Assembly: GCA_009746045.1 (NCBI GenBank)
Contig: RPFO01001075.1
Span: forward strand, 283,501 to 307,500
Source of the DNA: Mesostigma viride
Lineage: Eukaryota; Streptophyta; Mesostigmatophyceae; Mesostigmatales; Mesostigmataceae
Length of the DNA: 24,000 nt
Direction of reading: 5' to 3'
Part shown: piece after piece, positions 7,995 through 17,643 of the stretch
Layout of the letters: each line of letters opens with the position of its first letter
Numbering within the stretch: the stretch's first letter is position 1
Program-made: the position numbers and the translations under genes
The notes under the pieces: model-generated
Seen by the model: the letters and a program-made list of their open reading frames with translations, nothing else
What the model was told of the DNA's origin: nothing
The model's database searches: none

Positions 7995-9335
7995 ATGGCA
8001 GAAACTCCGTCAACCGCCTCCCCTTCTCTCTCCGAGAGGGAGGCTTCAGCGCCCAACACGATTACGCAACTAATTGCAGATGCGGAAACCATTGCGACGC
8101 AGCCCCAGGCAAACGCGGCCGCCATTACCGCCTCCTCCAAGCGGGTTTGCTACGCCCCAGCCGACGAGATGGAGAGCCAGATCCCCCCGCCATCGTCTTC
8201 CAAAGACACCCCCATTGACGACGCCATCGACGACGACGACGACGACGACGCTAACGACGCTGAGTTCGACCCAGCATCCTTCATGCCTGGCCAGGTTGTC
8301 GACGAGCAGCAGTTCTTTTCGCTTACCGCCGAGCAGGCGCAGGCTATCCTGCGCCACCTGCACGACACCGGCAAGGAGATATATTTTCCTTACGCGTCTG
8401 GCGGGACCATTCCAGTGAACGACATCGCCGACTTGGACGAGCCACAGCTTCGACTTTCTGTTTTCTTGAGTCACGCGCAGGCCCCTTGCCTCCGGGCACT
8501 CTTTGCCGCCTTCGAGGACGCCGATCACGGCACCGCCAACACCCCCGATGCTTCCCCGGAAGCAGCAGACCTGCACAAGCTCAATAAGAAAGTCGCAGAC
8601 ATGGCTGCCCAACTCGGCACCTTGTCCACCGCTATCCGTCAAGACACTGCTGAGCTCCGCTCCAGCATTGCCGAGGTCAAGGCCGCCCTGACCAGCCCGC
8701 CCCAACCAGCCGCCCCCGCACCGGCCACCAGCTACGCTAACATGGTCAAACAGACGGACATTGCCAACCTGATGGAGGATGCCGCACGCAGGGGGGCTGC
8801 AGCCCACAAGACTGCTATCGAGGAGGACCTGCGCTCACGCAGTATAGTGGTCCGGTATTTCCAGGTCGCACAGCAGCCTGAAACGGACCTGATGCTAGCG
8901 CAACGCCTGTACCACAGCCTCATCGTGGGCCGGCTGCAACTGGGCAACGAACGCATCCGCATTGAGTCGGCAGCCTGGATGGCGGGCCAGCCTGGCCCCA
9001 TCCGGGTGACCTTTGCGAATGTGGCCAGCAAGGTGAAGGTACTCCAGGCCCGCAAGCTCCTAGGCGGGAGAACGCGCCGAGCCTCGACGACCTCCTCTCA
9101 CCGGCCCAGCTAGTCATCAAGAATGGTCTGCTGGGCAGCGACGTGGCGATCAAGGCCAGGCATGGGCCAGAAGGTCTACGTCCGCCTCGTCCACGACACC
9201 CCCGTGCTATTCATCAACGGCCAGCGCACGGAGGCGCAGGCTCCTAACAAGCGGCACAAGTCGGGCCGTACCAGGCCCGCCCCAGCTGCGTCATCATCGT
9301 CTACGCACGTCCCGGGTATGGATGCCGCCCGGTAA
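7995..9335 (+). pseudogene. Family-1 LINE ORF1 protein (two frameshifts)
   Basis: The ATG at 7995 opens 372 codons. It shows an acidic run (residues ~76-83, a string of Asp), a globular segment (~95-160), a probable coiled coil (~190-235, heptad-like LNKKVADMAAQLGTLSTAI) and an RNA-binding-like segment (~260-355, RSIVVRYFQV ... GPIRVTFANV). Near 9070 the coding signal shifts frame and continues with LDDLLSPAQLVIKNGLLG. Near 9165 it shifts again to QKVYVRLVHDTPVLFINGQR and a basic Ser-rich end, stopping at 9335. The architecture matches the ORF1 at 97-1927. The role in the family is binding LINE RNA to form the RNP. The frame breaks are seen directly; loss of function is inferred. Confidence 0.8.
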
Positions 9336-9744
9336 GGGCACACCCTCGCGGCCTCGCGGTACAATAGGCTTTGGGCACAGCCTTTATAAACAAGCCCCTT
9401 TCCATCCTCATGTCGCACCGTGCGAGCATGATCAGGATGCAAGGTCGCCAGGCACGCCACGGTCAACCTTCCCGCCAATTTACCAGCCTCACACGCCTCC
9501 TAGCCCGCCTTGAGCGGGATGAGGCCCAGTCGACACGCCGGCGACCCCAGCCAGGACGGAGACGACGCATATCCGTCCTGAAAGAAAGCCTCCATGCGTT
9601 GACAAGCATTAACCCCAATCGCCACCCTCCCCCTCCCCCCCCCCCCCCCCCCCACCCCCAGCACTACCCTTCTCCACCCCCACCCCCACCCCCACCCCCC
9701 CGCTAATAGGGCAACGGCCCATTCTTGGTATTGCAAGTTTTAAC
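9336..9744 (+). other. Spacer and probable ORF2 N-terminus with C-rich tract
   Basis: A frame from an ATG at 9410 encodes a basic segment (RLLARLERDEAQ, then RRRPQPGRRRRISVLKESL) that then runs into a C-homopolymer and (CCCCA)n tract (9627-9701). The endonuclease frame (PILGIASFNVRTLP) starts at about 9718 in a different phase. ORF2 therefore probably began at 9410 and lost its frame by slippage in the C tract. Sequencing error in the homopolymer is an alternative. Confidence 0.5.
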
Positions 9745-10726
9745 GTGCGCACCCTCCCTGCAGATCCTTCTACGAGCGGCGGCACCCCAGCACGCCAACG
9801 CGTCGACGAGCTGATCGCCCTGTGCGCCGACAACAAGATCGCTGTTCTTGGAGTCCAGGAGCACCGACGCACCGTTGACCCTCAGCACGCGGTCAACGGT
9901 CTGCTGGTCGACGACCTGCGGCAGGCTGGCGGTTCCACTATGGTGGCGGCGACGCGCCGGGCCAAGGTGGTGTGGGCCTCTTGTGCTCGCCGGCAGCATC
10001 AGAGCAGCTCCAGTCCATCGTGCTGCGGTCCCCGCGTGTGCTAGTGGCCACTTTTTCGCCACTGAGGGCCATTCACACCACACGCTAACCGTTATCGTGG
10101 GATATGCACCACATGCGGGTCGAGCTCAGGCGGAACGTGAGGCCTTCTTCGACGCCCTCAAGGAGGAGGAGGCCAACATCCCAGCTCGGCACTTCCTGGT
10201 TATGCTGCTCGACGCCAACGCCACGCTGCCAGTTGGCACTGGGGGCGCTCAGTATTCCCCAACCAACACGACAGCCAACGGTAACACGCCTTTATTTGCG
10301 AATCTGCTGGCAGAATCTGCGCTGGTTGCATGCAATGCTTCTTTCGCACGCCCCGCTGAGCAGCTGGCCACCTTTTTTGGGCCGTCGGATCGGGTGGTGT
10401 GCCTTGATTATGTCTGCGTACGTCGGGCTCAGCGCCCCTCAGTTGTCGATGCTCGCGTCCTGCAAGATTCTGTCAGCACGGTGGAATCTGATCATCGTCT
10501 CGTGCTCGCTCGCATCAGATTGCGGTTTCCTGGGGTGAAACCGTCGCGACAGCTGGCACCTCAGCCAGATCTGAAAGTGCTCCGGATTGTGCTGAAGGAT
10601 GCCGACAAGATGTCAGCAGAAGAGCAGGCCGCTATGTCGCACAGGGATGATTTCCTGGCCGTATTCGACGCCGGGGCAGCCGACAGCAGTTACACGCCAT
10701 TCCGCCGCCGGGGGATATTTCAGTGA
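9718..10726 (+). pseudogene. Family-1 ORF2, AP-endonuclease domain (frameshifted)
   Basis: Apurinic-like endonuclease of non-LTR elements, which nicks target DNA to prime reverse transcription. Motifs in order: GIASFNVRTL (9730s), VLGVQEHRR (catalytic-type Glu), GYAPHAGRAQ, FLVMLLDANATLP (D-x-N), VCLDYVCV and SDHRLVLARI. Three phases are needed: the first to about 9960, the second (GLLCSPAASEQLQSIVLR) to about 10065, the third to the TGA at 10724-10726. The stop overlaps the frame of the RT part by GTGA, so a further one-base shift separates EN from RT. All of this is one ancestral ORF2. As it stands it cannot make a full protein. Confidence 0.85.
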
Positions 10727-12324
10727 TCCTCCGTGGTGTCGCCGCCAAGTATCGCCTGGCTGCCCGCACCCTCCCCACCTTGCCTCCGCGTCGGCAGCTT
10801 GCTGTCCACCGTCACGCACCGACAGTGGTCGCCGCCAGGCAGATGCTCCGCCGCAACAGAGATCCGATCGCCAAACCTGGGCTGCAAGCAGCTCTGAGGG
10901 CCGCCTACGAGCAGGCTGAGAAGGCAGATGCTCAGCAGATGGTCAAGGACCTGCGCAGCTGCCAGCAGAAGCACGACGGCAAGGGGGCCTGGTTCTGGTA
11001 CAAGCGCCTCGGGCACCCGGACGGCCTCGGCCGGCCCCACCGCCACGACGTCCCCGGCGCCCCAGCCAAGCGGCTTCGTACCTGGGCCACGGCCACGGCC
11101 GAGGTCGTGGGGACAGCTGCGCCGCCCCCACCCCTGCTCCCAGCCGCCGCCGCCCGCCCGGCCGCCCTGGCCGGCCCCGCTGGGCCCCCTGCCCCGCCTA
11201 GGTCAGCGGCGGACTACCTAGTCCCCCCGCTGGTCGGCCCACTTGGCGACCCGTCTGACATGCCTCCTTTCACCTCTCGCGAGGTCACGGAGGCGGTCCA
11301 GCGCCTGCGTTATGACGCAGCCACCGGCTCTGACGAGATTCCGGCCGCAGTTGTAAAACTTGCAGCCGAATTCGAGGACACAGGTGTTATGCTGCTCTTC
11401 CGGGACATCTGCAACCGCCTTCTGCTGTCGTCGCAACCACCTCCAGCGGCCTGGCAACACAGTTTTCGCACGATGCTGTACAAGAACAAGGGGTCGCCTG
11501 CCGACCCCGGCAACTACAGAGGGGTGTGCATTCAAAGTGCCCCCCTCAAGCTTCTTATGCGGCTCATCCTGAACCGCCTGCGCACGGCCCTGGACGGTCA
11601 CCTCAGCGAGACTCAGCACGGCTTCCGTTCAGGTCGCAACACAGTACAGGCGCTCTTCGCTACTCGCCGACTGGTGGAGGAACTGCAACGCCTTCAGCCT
11701 GGTGAGTCCCCTTTGCACCTTGTGCTGGTGGACTTCATCAAAGCCTTCGATTCGGTTTTCTGGCCTGCGCTTTGGGACATCCTCGAGTTGTTCCGGATCC
11801 CCCGCCCCCTGATTGCTGTCATCCGCAACCTGTATGAAGGGTCCACCACTTCGGTGCGCACTTCTTACGGGACCACGCCCCCATGCCCTTTACAGAAGGG
11901 TGTGTGGCAGGGCTGCGTGCTGTCGCCCTACCTGTTCATTATTGTTGTCGAATACGTAATGATTCAGGCGCGCAAGCGATTTGCCCGCATCGTGGGCAGG
12001 GAACCAGGAGTGCAGGTTGCTAACAAATTCTGGCATGGCGGTGCGGACACGGAGATTCGGCTAGCAGACATCATTTACGCAGACGACACCACCCTCTTCG
12101 AGGACACTGAGCACGTGCAGACATGGCTTGACTGCCTGGCACTCGAGGCCCGTGCAGTGGGGCTTGAGGTCAGCAAGAAGACAGAGGCCCTGGCGGTTGG
12201 GCTCACCAACTCAGCGCCGCCCCTCTATCTCCTAGACGGCTCTCGAGTCCCGTATCGGGACCGCGTCAAGCTGCTGGGCAGCCAGCTCCCTAGCTGCGAG
12301 GTTGATGTGGACCATCGCATCTCC
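10723..12324 (+). pseudogene. Family-1 ORF2, reverse transcriptase domain
   Basis: This frame is open from 10723 to the insertion at 12325. It has a Lys/Arg/Gln-rich linker, a Pro/Ala-rich hinge (about 11090-11200), then RT blocks: TGSDEIPAAVVKLAAE, FRTMLYKNKGSPADPGNYRG, LSETQHGFRSGRNT, VDFIKAFDSVFW (catalytic Asp), GVWQGCVLSPYLFIIV, and IYADDTTLFED (the YADD catalytic pair). These give RNA-directed DNA polymerase of the non-LTR type. The downstream end VDVDHRIS is cut by the family-2 insertion, after which translation would read foreign codons to a TAG at 12358. The native frame resumes at 12976. The RT core itself looks intact. Confidence 0.9.
12314..12324. repeat. TSD, left copy (ATCGCATCTCC)
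   Basis: Exact match to 12965-12975. The leading AT may belong to the tail of the insert, so 9-11 bp. Confidence 0.9.
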
Positions 12325-12964
12325 TGTGGACACTCACGGCAACACTGGCAGCCAAGCTAGACGGCACGGTAACCCGGATGCTCCGACAGGTCCTGAATGT
12401 CGGGTTTTCTCAGCGTAGGTCCTTAGAGTCTTTGTATCACGGTATGCCGCGTATTTCGGACGAGATTAGACAGCGTAGGATAGCATTTGTAGGACATCTT
12501 GCTCGCACCAGCCAGGTCGACACCGCCCTTGGTCTGGCCGGTCCCCAGCGGCTCGGCCAACCGGGGCGGCACATTTTGACCTGGCCTGGCCCCAAGAACA
12601 TTCCTAAAAAGGTAGGGAAACATGCCATGACCTATACCCAGATGTTGCTGGACGACCTAGTGGTCCCAGCCCAGTTTGAGTACCGCATCCACTCTCTCTC
12701 CCGTCTTTGGACTGCCATGCAGGACAAGACGCGGTGGAAGAAGATTGTCAAGGCGCACACGCCAGCCCCTGTGGGCAAGCCGCCTCCCCCCAAACGGAGG
12801 AGCCGTTTTGATGAGTAGCGTAGATAGGCTTTTATAGACTAGATATAGCTTAGAGTTAGGTTAGTTCGATTACGCGGCTTCCTCCACACCACCCATCCAA
12901 CCTGGAATATGTGCTACATGATCTCCCAACGGAGACATGTTATAATTTAATTTAATTTAATTTA
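12325..12964 (+). mobile_element. 5'-truncated family-2 LINE inside the family-1 ORF2
   Basis: It is 640 bp: the last ~160 codons of family-2 ORF2 (WTLTATLAAKLDG to KRRSRFDE, stop at 12816-12818), a ~95-bp 3' UTR, a stem-loop (12916-12940) and a (TTTAA)n tail (about 12943-12964). It is nearly identical to the matching part of the minus-strand copy at 15119-17244 (for example one Val/Ala change in MLRQ[V/A]LNV and a few UTR substitutions), so both insertions are recent relative to the decayed family-1 copies. Confidence 0.93.
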
Positions 12965-12975
12965 ATCGCATCTCC
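12965..12975. repeat. TSD, right copy (ATCGCATCTCC)
   Basis: Partner of 12314-12324. Codons HRIS then LAW are contiguous when one copy is removed. Confidence 0.9.
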
Positions 12976-13585
12976 CTCGCCTGGCACGCTTTACGCCAGT
13001 ACCGGGCCCTGTGGCGCAAGCCCCTGGGCAAGATCGAGAAACAGGACCTGTTCAAGGTCCTCGTCCTTCCTGTTCTCACGTATGGCGCCGAGACGTGGAC
13101 CCTCACCGCCGACCTGGCCCGCAAGCTGGACGGCGCGGTCACCAGCATGCTGCGTTCCATTTTCAGAGTAGGATATGCTGCTCATGTCCGCAATGAGGAC
13201 CTGTACCAGGGCATGCCCTATATCACCAGCACCATTAAGCAACGCCGCCTGCAGCTAGTAGGGCACCTAGCTCGCACCAACCAGGTAGACACCTCACGTG
13301 GCCCCCCCGCAGGACTGCGACCAGCCCAGCCTGGCCGGCACCGGCCTCCTGACGTGGGCTGGGCCCAGTGATGTTAGACGCCGCAAGGCCCGCACCTTCA
13401 AAGAACAGCTAGTAGAGGACCTGGGGGGCCTAGGCCTCTCCGTGATTTGGAAGAAGATGATGGACAAGGCCAAGTGGGCCCAGGTCATAGAGGACAACGA
13501 GCCCCCCCCAGTGGGGAAGCGCCCGCGTGTGCAATCCCGCGGGAGGCACACCAAGCTCCCCCTAGGGCAGCGTGCGGCTGCCTAG
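12976..13585 (+). pseudogene. Family-1 ORF2, C-terminal region after the insertion
   Basis: It resumes in the RT frame: LAWHALRQYRALWRKPLG, VLTYGAETWTLTADLARKLD, EDLYQGMPYITSTIKQRR, GHLARTNQVD. A two-base excess near 13340 (before LLTWAG) shifts the frame; the tail then reads SVIWKKMMDKAKW, EDNEPPPVGKRPRVQSRG and ends at a TAG at 13583. The family-2 protein has the equivalent order. The small deletion near 13550 replaces the RGRHAR end seen at 1472 by a longer end. Confidence 0.85.
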
Positions 13586-13732
13586 ATAGATGTTGTAGTT
13601 AGACTGCTGTTAGATAGATGTAGTATGTAGCCAATGTAGATAGATTAGACCGGTAGGAATGTTTGCACCCATCCATCCATCCATCGGGGTTAATGCTCCG
13701 TGACTCCCCAACGGGAGCACGAGTCTAATTAA
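13586..13732 (+). other. Family-1 3' UTR, terminal stem-loop and TTAA tail start
   Basis: TAGATAGATGTTGTAG-type repeats, GTTTGCACC, (CATC)n, CGGGGTTAATG, then the stem-loop 13696-13723. The stem-loop has CTC/GAG, GTG/CAC and CTCCC/GGGAG pairs with single bulged C and A and loop CAAC. The tail begins CTAATTAA and is cut by the element at 13733. Confidence 0.85.
13729..13732. repeat. TTAA target duplication, left
   Basis: Pairs with 17739-17742, both part of the family-1 LINE (TTAA)n tail. Confidence 0.75.
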
Positions 13733-13745
13733 CCCGTGTTTTTTT

Positions 13746-13797
13746 ACAACGCGATACATCGCGTTGTAGGGTTAGAACGCGATGTATCGCGTTGTAA
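13746..13797. repeat. Subterminal palindromes of the piggyBac-like element (left)
   Basis: Two near-perfect 22-bp palindromes in tandem: ACAACGCGATACATCGCG with TTGT, and AGAACGCGATGTATCGCG with TTGT. A third is near the right end at 17700-17721, and CGTTGTACTG is repeated three times near 17311-17340. Such subterminal repeats are usual transposase-binding sites. Confidence 0.7.
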
Positions 13798-15112
13798 TCT
13801 GACACGTGGCAAACCTATTAAACATGCGACTTTTGGTCTGAAACTTTCAAGATAGGTCAGAAACATCTCATAGAATTCAAAAAAAAATCCTGGTATTTTT
13901 GGTATTTTTTTTGTGACAGCTGCTGGTAAATATGTACCACTGAAATCAGGCATTTTCGCGGGACGAAGGTGAAGACGACGGCGATGGCGGCAGGTAGATC
14001 TCGCCAGTTTTCGCGCGAATTTCAGTGGCTGTTGGGTAGCACGACCATGATGATGCGTTCAAAGGTTGATAATTAGGTTTCTACGAGTTTGTTGAGGTAC
14101 TGGGGCAAAGGAAACGTAGTTTTTTCCAGTTTCTCACCCAACTTTCATGCGGAAACCCTGGAAACCGGCATACATATTATTACGTCAAGACTCGGGTCTG
14201 CTGCGGCACCATGCTTGGTATTTCCATGGTGTTTCGACTTCTTAACACATGTTTATTCATTCCGAACGCCCGGACTCTCGGCTAAACCGAGATTTGTGCA
14301 GACTTTTATTGGGTAGCTCCGGGCATGATGGTGCCTGCAAATAGCGTAAGGCGTGACCGTGGCTATTGCTACGGTATGCTTTATTTTCCTGGAAATGGCC
14401 TCTGCCACCGGCTCAATAGTGCTTGCAGGCGTAAGTATATCGTGTTTCTACCTAGTTTCTGCCAGTTTTCCACTTATTTCTACCGACCTCTGCCCAGCCT
14501 CTCTAAGACCGCCATCCTACTCGACGTTGCTTGCATGTCAGCCATAGCAGGTTGCAGTTGTGCAGTATTTAGGTGCTGTATACGTCGTCAAGCCGTGCAT
14601 ATATCGTGAGGATTGGATGTTGATGGTTTATACTGCGTTGATTGTGCAAGAAGATCAGCTGGGTGCCCATAATCATGGTGTATCAAAGAGACAACCAGCG
14701 CAGGCCAGAAATCGGGAGAATCCGGACCATGGTAGCTCGAGCCTGCCGTTATCTTTTCCGCGTTTTCGAGTCGTCATGGTGTATAATCATGTGTTGTTAG
14801 CATCTTGCCACCATTTGCTAGCATGCATTCCAGCGTCATCTTTGCCTGCATGTAAGCTCATGGATCACTCAACCTATCCAAGCCTTGCATTACACGTGCC
14901 TCTTTCTTTCAGTATTGCACGCGTTATGGAATGAAAACCCAGCACCTCCATTCCCACGAGGCATGTGCTCAACACGTTGTGAGAGTGGATGATGCTTTGG
15001 CTATGGCTGCCTGATTCAGTCATATTAGGTCATCCAGTCATGATGTTTGATGCATGTTTGATGCTGTATAACTTATACAACGCCTATGTTCAACGTTTTG
15101 ACCCTCCAAGCT
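13798..15112. other. Interior of the piggyBac-like element, no gene recognised
   Basis: Only short frames (up to ~124 codons) without known motifs; no DDD/DDE pattern could be recognised. It contains one copy of the dispersed ~80-bp repeat (14681-14766). Confidence 0.5.
14681..14766 (+). repeat. Dispersed ~80-bp repeat, copy 2
   Basis: Matches 4682-4762 in reverse complement over about 70 bases with one or two changes. Part of it also matches 17621-17643 and 18071-18117. Confidence 0.85.
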
Positions 15113-15118
15113 CACTAT
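15113..15118. repeat. Probable TSD of the family-2 LINE, left (CACTAT)
   Basis: Matches 17245-17250; only 6 bp, so moderate support. Confidence 0.55.
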
Positions 15119-17244
15119 TAAATTAAAATTAAATTATAACATGTCTCCGTTGGGAGATCATGTAGCACATATTCCAGGTTGGATGGGTGGTGTGGGGGAA
15201 GCCGCGTAATCGTACTAACCTAACTCTAAGCTATATCTAGTCTAGAAAAGCCTATCTACGCTACTCATCAAAACGGCTCCTCCGTTTGGGGGGAGGCGGC
15301 TTGCCCACAGGGGCTGGCGTGTGCGCCTTGACAATCTTCTTCCACCGCGTCTTGTCTTGCATGGCAGTCCAAAGACGGGAGAGAGAGTGGATGCGGTACT
15401 CAAACTGGGCTGGGACCACTAGGTCGTCCAGCAACATCTGGGTATAGGTCATGGCATGTTTCCCTACCTTTTTAGGAATGTTCTTGGGGCCAGGCCAGGT
15501 CAAAATGTGCCGCCCCGGTTGGCCGAGCCGCTGGGGACCGGCCAGACCAAGGGCGGTGTCGACCTGGCTGGTGCGAGCAAGATGTCCTACAAATGCTATC
15601 CTACGCTGTCTAATCTCGTCCGAAATACGCGGCATACCGTGATACAAAGACTCTAAGGACCTACGCTGAGAAAACCCGACATTCAGGGCCTGTCGGAGCA
15701 TCCGGGTGACCGTGCCGTCTAGCTTGGCTGCCAGGGTTGCCGTGAGTGTCCATGCCTCGGCGCCATACGTGAGCACCGTGAGGACGAGGACCTTGAAGAG
15801 CATGCGCTTGCGATGCTCGTCCAGGCCCTTGGAGCGCCAGTAGGTGTTGAGCGAACGGAGCTTGGCCCAGGAAAGGCCGATGCGGGTGTCCACATCGTCG
15901 GCAGTGTCCGGAAGCCAACTCCCCAACAGCTTGAAGCGGTCGCGGAGTGGGACCTCCGTCCCGTCTAGCAGACGCGGCAGCGGTGGGCGACTGGAGGCCC
16001 CAATCACCATCGCCTCAGTTTTGACACTAATCTCCAACCCCACCGCCCTCGCCTCCAGGCCCAGACAGTCCAGCCAGGTCTGAATGTGCTCGGGGCGCGC
16101 GATGAGGGTGGTGTCGTCCGCATAAATCAGGTCAGCCAGGCGGTAACCCGTGCTAACCCCGCCGTGCCCACGCTCGTTAAGGATGTCCAAGCCTGGCTCG
16201 AACCCCTTAAGAGCAGTAAAGCGCGCACGTGCCTGGCGCATGACGTGGTCCACGACAATAATGAACAGGTATGGAGACAGGACACAACCTTGCCACACCC
16301 CGTGGTGAAGGGGGAATGGTGGGGTGGTGCCTTCCGCAGTCCGCACTACTGCCTGTGAGCCCTCATACAGTCGACGAATGGCAGCAATAAACGCTGGTGG
16401 CACGCGGTCCAGAGCTAGGATGGCCCAAAGAGCCTCCCAGAGGACCGTGTCAAAGGCCTTGATATAGTCAACAAAAATGAGGACCAGCGGCAAACTGTCA
16501 GGGGGAAGGCGACGCACCTCCTCCATCAACCGGCGCGCGACAAACACAGCCATGACAGTGTTACGACCACTACGGAAACCCATCTGAGACTCACCCAGGT
16601 GTGGGTCCAGCGCGGCGCGGAGCCTGTGCAGCATCATGCGCATGAAGACCTTCAGCGCGGCGCTCTGGAGGCAGACACCCCGGTAGTTACCGGGGTCAGC
16701 AGCAGAGCCCTTCTTGTACAGCATGACGCGGATGGCCGTCTGCCACTCAGCAGGCGGAGGCTCGTCAGAGAGCAGGACACGGTTGCAGAACGCCAGCAGA
16801 AGATCCCTAACCGCCAGATCAGGGGTCTTCAGCAGCTCAGCAGAAAGGTGGTCGGCACCGACCGCCGCATCGTACCGCAGGCGAGCAAGGGCGCCGTCCA
16901 ATTCCTCCAAAGTGAAGGGGTGGACGACGTCGTTGGTGGCAAGGCAGCCCTCCTTCAAGGCGGGGACTTGGTAGTCCGCGGCCGAGGAGGGGGGCGCTGG
17001 TGGCGGCGGGGGTCCGGCGACCCCGAGGCGGGCGGCCGTCTCGGGGTGAAGCGGCGGGGGGGGGGCGCGAGCCCCACCGGTCAAGGAAACATTGTGGGCC
17101 AACCAGCGGTCAAGGCTTACCGGCGCCGTGCCGTCCCCCGTGTGCTCCACCGGGGTGCGCTGCCGCCGGCCGCCGAGCCGGTCGAGGTGGTACCACATGT
17201 CCTTGCCCTGGTTGCGAGCCTGGCAGGCCTTGGCATCCGCGATG
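15119..17244 (-). mobile_element. Family-2 LINE, 5'-truncated, intact RT frame
   Basis: On the minus strand: coding from 17243, stop at 15261, 3' UTR, stem-loop (15139-15163) and a TTTAA-type tail (15119-15136). The 6-bp direct repeat CACTAT at 15113-15118 and 17245-17250 is a likely TSD. It starts within ORF2 between EN and RT, so the endonuclease and ORF1 are missing. It is inside the piggyBac-like element and is the youngest layer at this end of the nest. Confidence 0.9.
15261..17243 (-). CDS. Family-2 LINE ORF2, RT and C-terminal part (5' truncated, uninterrupted)
   Basis: The frame is open for 661 codons to the element's 5' break; the first ATG is at 17198 (645 aa). It has a Pro-rich linker, then RT blocks: VGADHLSAELLK, IRVMLYKKGSAADPGNYRG, LGESQMGFRSGRNT, VDYIKAFDTVLW, GVWQGCVLSPYLFIIV and IYADDTTLIA. 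The C-terminal region follows (VLTYGAEAWTLTATLAAKLD, ESLYHGMPRISDEIRQRR, GHLARTSQVD, then KKIVKAHTPAPVGKPPPPKR). This is RNA-dependent DNA polymerase of a non-LTR element. No frame break is present, in contrast with the family-1 copies. Autonomous activity is not expected because the endonuclease part is missing. No own promoter is visible. Confidence 0.9.
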   Translation of the reverse strand: MADAKACQARNQGKDMWYHLDRLGGRRQRTPVEHTGDGTAPVSLDRWLAHNVSLTGGARAPPPPLHPETAARLGVAGPPPPPAPPSSAADYQVPALKEGCLATNDVVHPFTLEELDGALARLRYDAAVGADHLSAELLKTPDLAVRDLLLAFCNRVLLSDEPPPAEWQTAIRVMLYKKGSAADPGNYRGVCLQSAALKVFMRMMLHRLRAALDPHLGESQMGFRSGRNTVMAVFVARRLMEEVRRLPPDSLPLVLIFVDYIKAFDTVLWEALWAILALDRVPPAFIAAIRRLYEGSQAVVRTAEGTTPPFPLHHGVWQGCVLSPYLFIIVVDHVMRQARARFTALKGFEPGLDILNERGHGGVSTGYRLADLIYADDTTLIARPEHIQTWLDCLGLEARAVGLEISVKTEAMVIGASSRPPLPRLLDGTEVPLRDRFKLLGSWLPDTADDVDTRIGLSWAKLRSLNTYWRSKGLDEHRKRMLFKVLVLTVLTYGAEAWTLTATLAAKLDGTVTRMLRQALNVGFSQRRSLESLYHGMPRISDEIRQRRIAFVGHLARTSQVDTALGLAGPQRLGQPGRHILTWPGPKNIPKKVGKHAMTYTQMLLDDLVVPAQFEYRIHSLSRLWTAMQDKTRWKKIVKAHTPAPVGKPPPPKRRSRFDE

Positions 17245-17250
17245 CACTAT
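17245..17250. repeat. Probable TSD of the family-2 LINE, right (CACTAT)
   Basis: Partner of 15113-15118. Confidence 0.55.
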
Positions 17251-17310
17251 GGCCCCGTTTATGGGGCTCGGGTCGTTGCGTAATGTTGTCAAGGGCTCTC
17301 ATGTTTCCCA

Positions 17311-17340
17311 CTGCGTTGTACTGCGTTGTACTGCGTTGTA
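17311..17340 (+). repeat. Three tandem CTGCGTTGTA units
   Basis: A 10-bp unit repeated three times within the right part of the piggyBac-like element. It shares GCGTTGTA with the subterminal palindromes. Confidence 0.8.
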
Positions 17341-17620
17341 ATTGTGATGCTAATGAAAAATAGCTCCAGTGGCCCAATGGGCCTGAGTTTTGTTTCACAG
17401 AGCCTGCATATGTTGCCCGTAGCTCGTGCAAGAAGCCAGATTTTTTTCATGAACCATTTGTGAATAAGCACATGACTTGTGACCTAGGGTCAAGAAATCG
17501 CGGTCATGGTCAGAGCCCCCTGTATTCAAACCAGTGTATCTCTCTAATGAATAAGCATTTTGTAGGTCTGAGTAGCTCAAAAAATCCTTTGATTTATGGG
17601 CTTTCAGGAAAGTATATACA

Positions 17621-17643
17621 TGCGCTGGTTGTCTCTTTGATAT
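17621..17643 (-). repeat. Dispersed repeat, partial copy 3
   Basis: Minus strand TATCAAAGAGACAACCAGCG; same as the start of copies 14681 and 18071. Confidence 0.7.

Larger units (their letters stand above)
7777..13732 (+). mobile_element. Near full-length family-1 LINE (outermost element of the nest)
   Basis: In order: 5' UTR (about 7777-7994), ORF1 (7995-9335), spacer, ORF2 (9410-13585) with AP-endonuclease, RT and C-terminal region, 3' UTR (13586-13695), stem-loop (13696-13723) and TTAA-type tail. The tail resumes at 17739-17759 after a piggyBac-like insertion. A family-2 LINE copy lies inside ORF2 (12325-12964). Several frameshifts make it inactive. The 5' boundary is uncertain; only a weak 6-base match ATAGTT links the 5' flank and the base after the tail. 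The RT ends in a YGAExWTLT...LDG...LR...GHLAR type region; the LINE clade is not assigned. Confidence 0.85.

Noticed and set aside
8070-8807. 245-codon minus-strand frame opposite ORF1
   Set aside because: Shadow of the plus-strand ORF1; Gly/Val-rich composition and no known motif.
10723-12360. A 545-codon RT protein ending at 12360
   Set aside because: The last 12 codons belong to the family-2 insertion; the native frame continues at 12976.
16599-17363. 254-codon plus-strand frame opposite the family-2 RT
   Set aside because: Antisense shadow of a clear RT with all catalytic motifs on the other strand.
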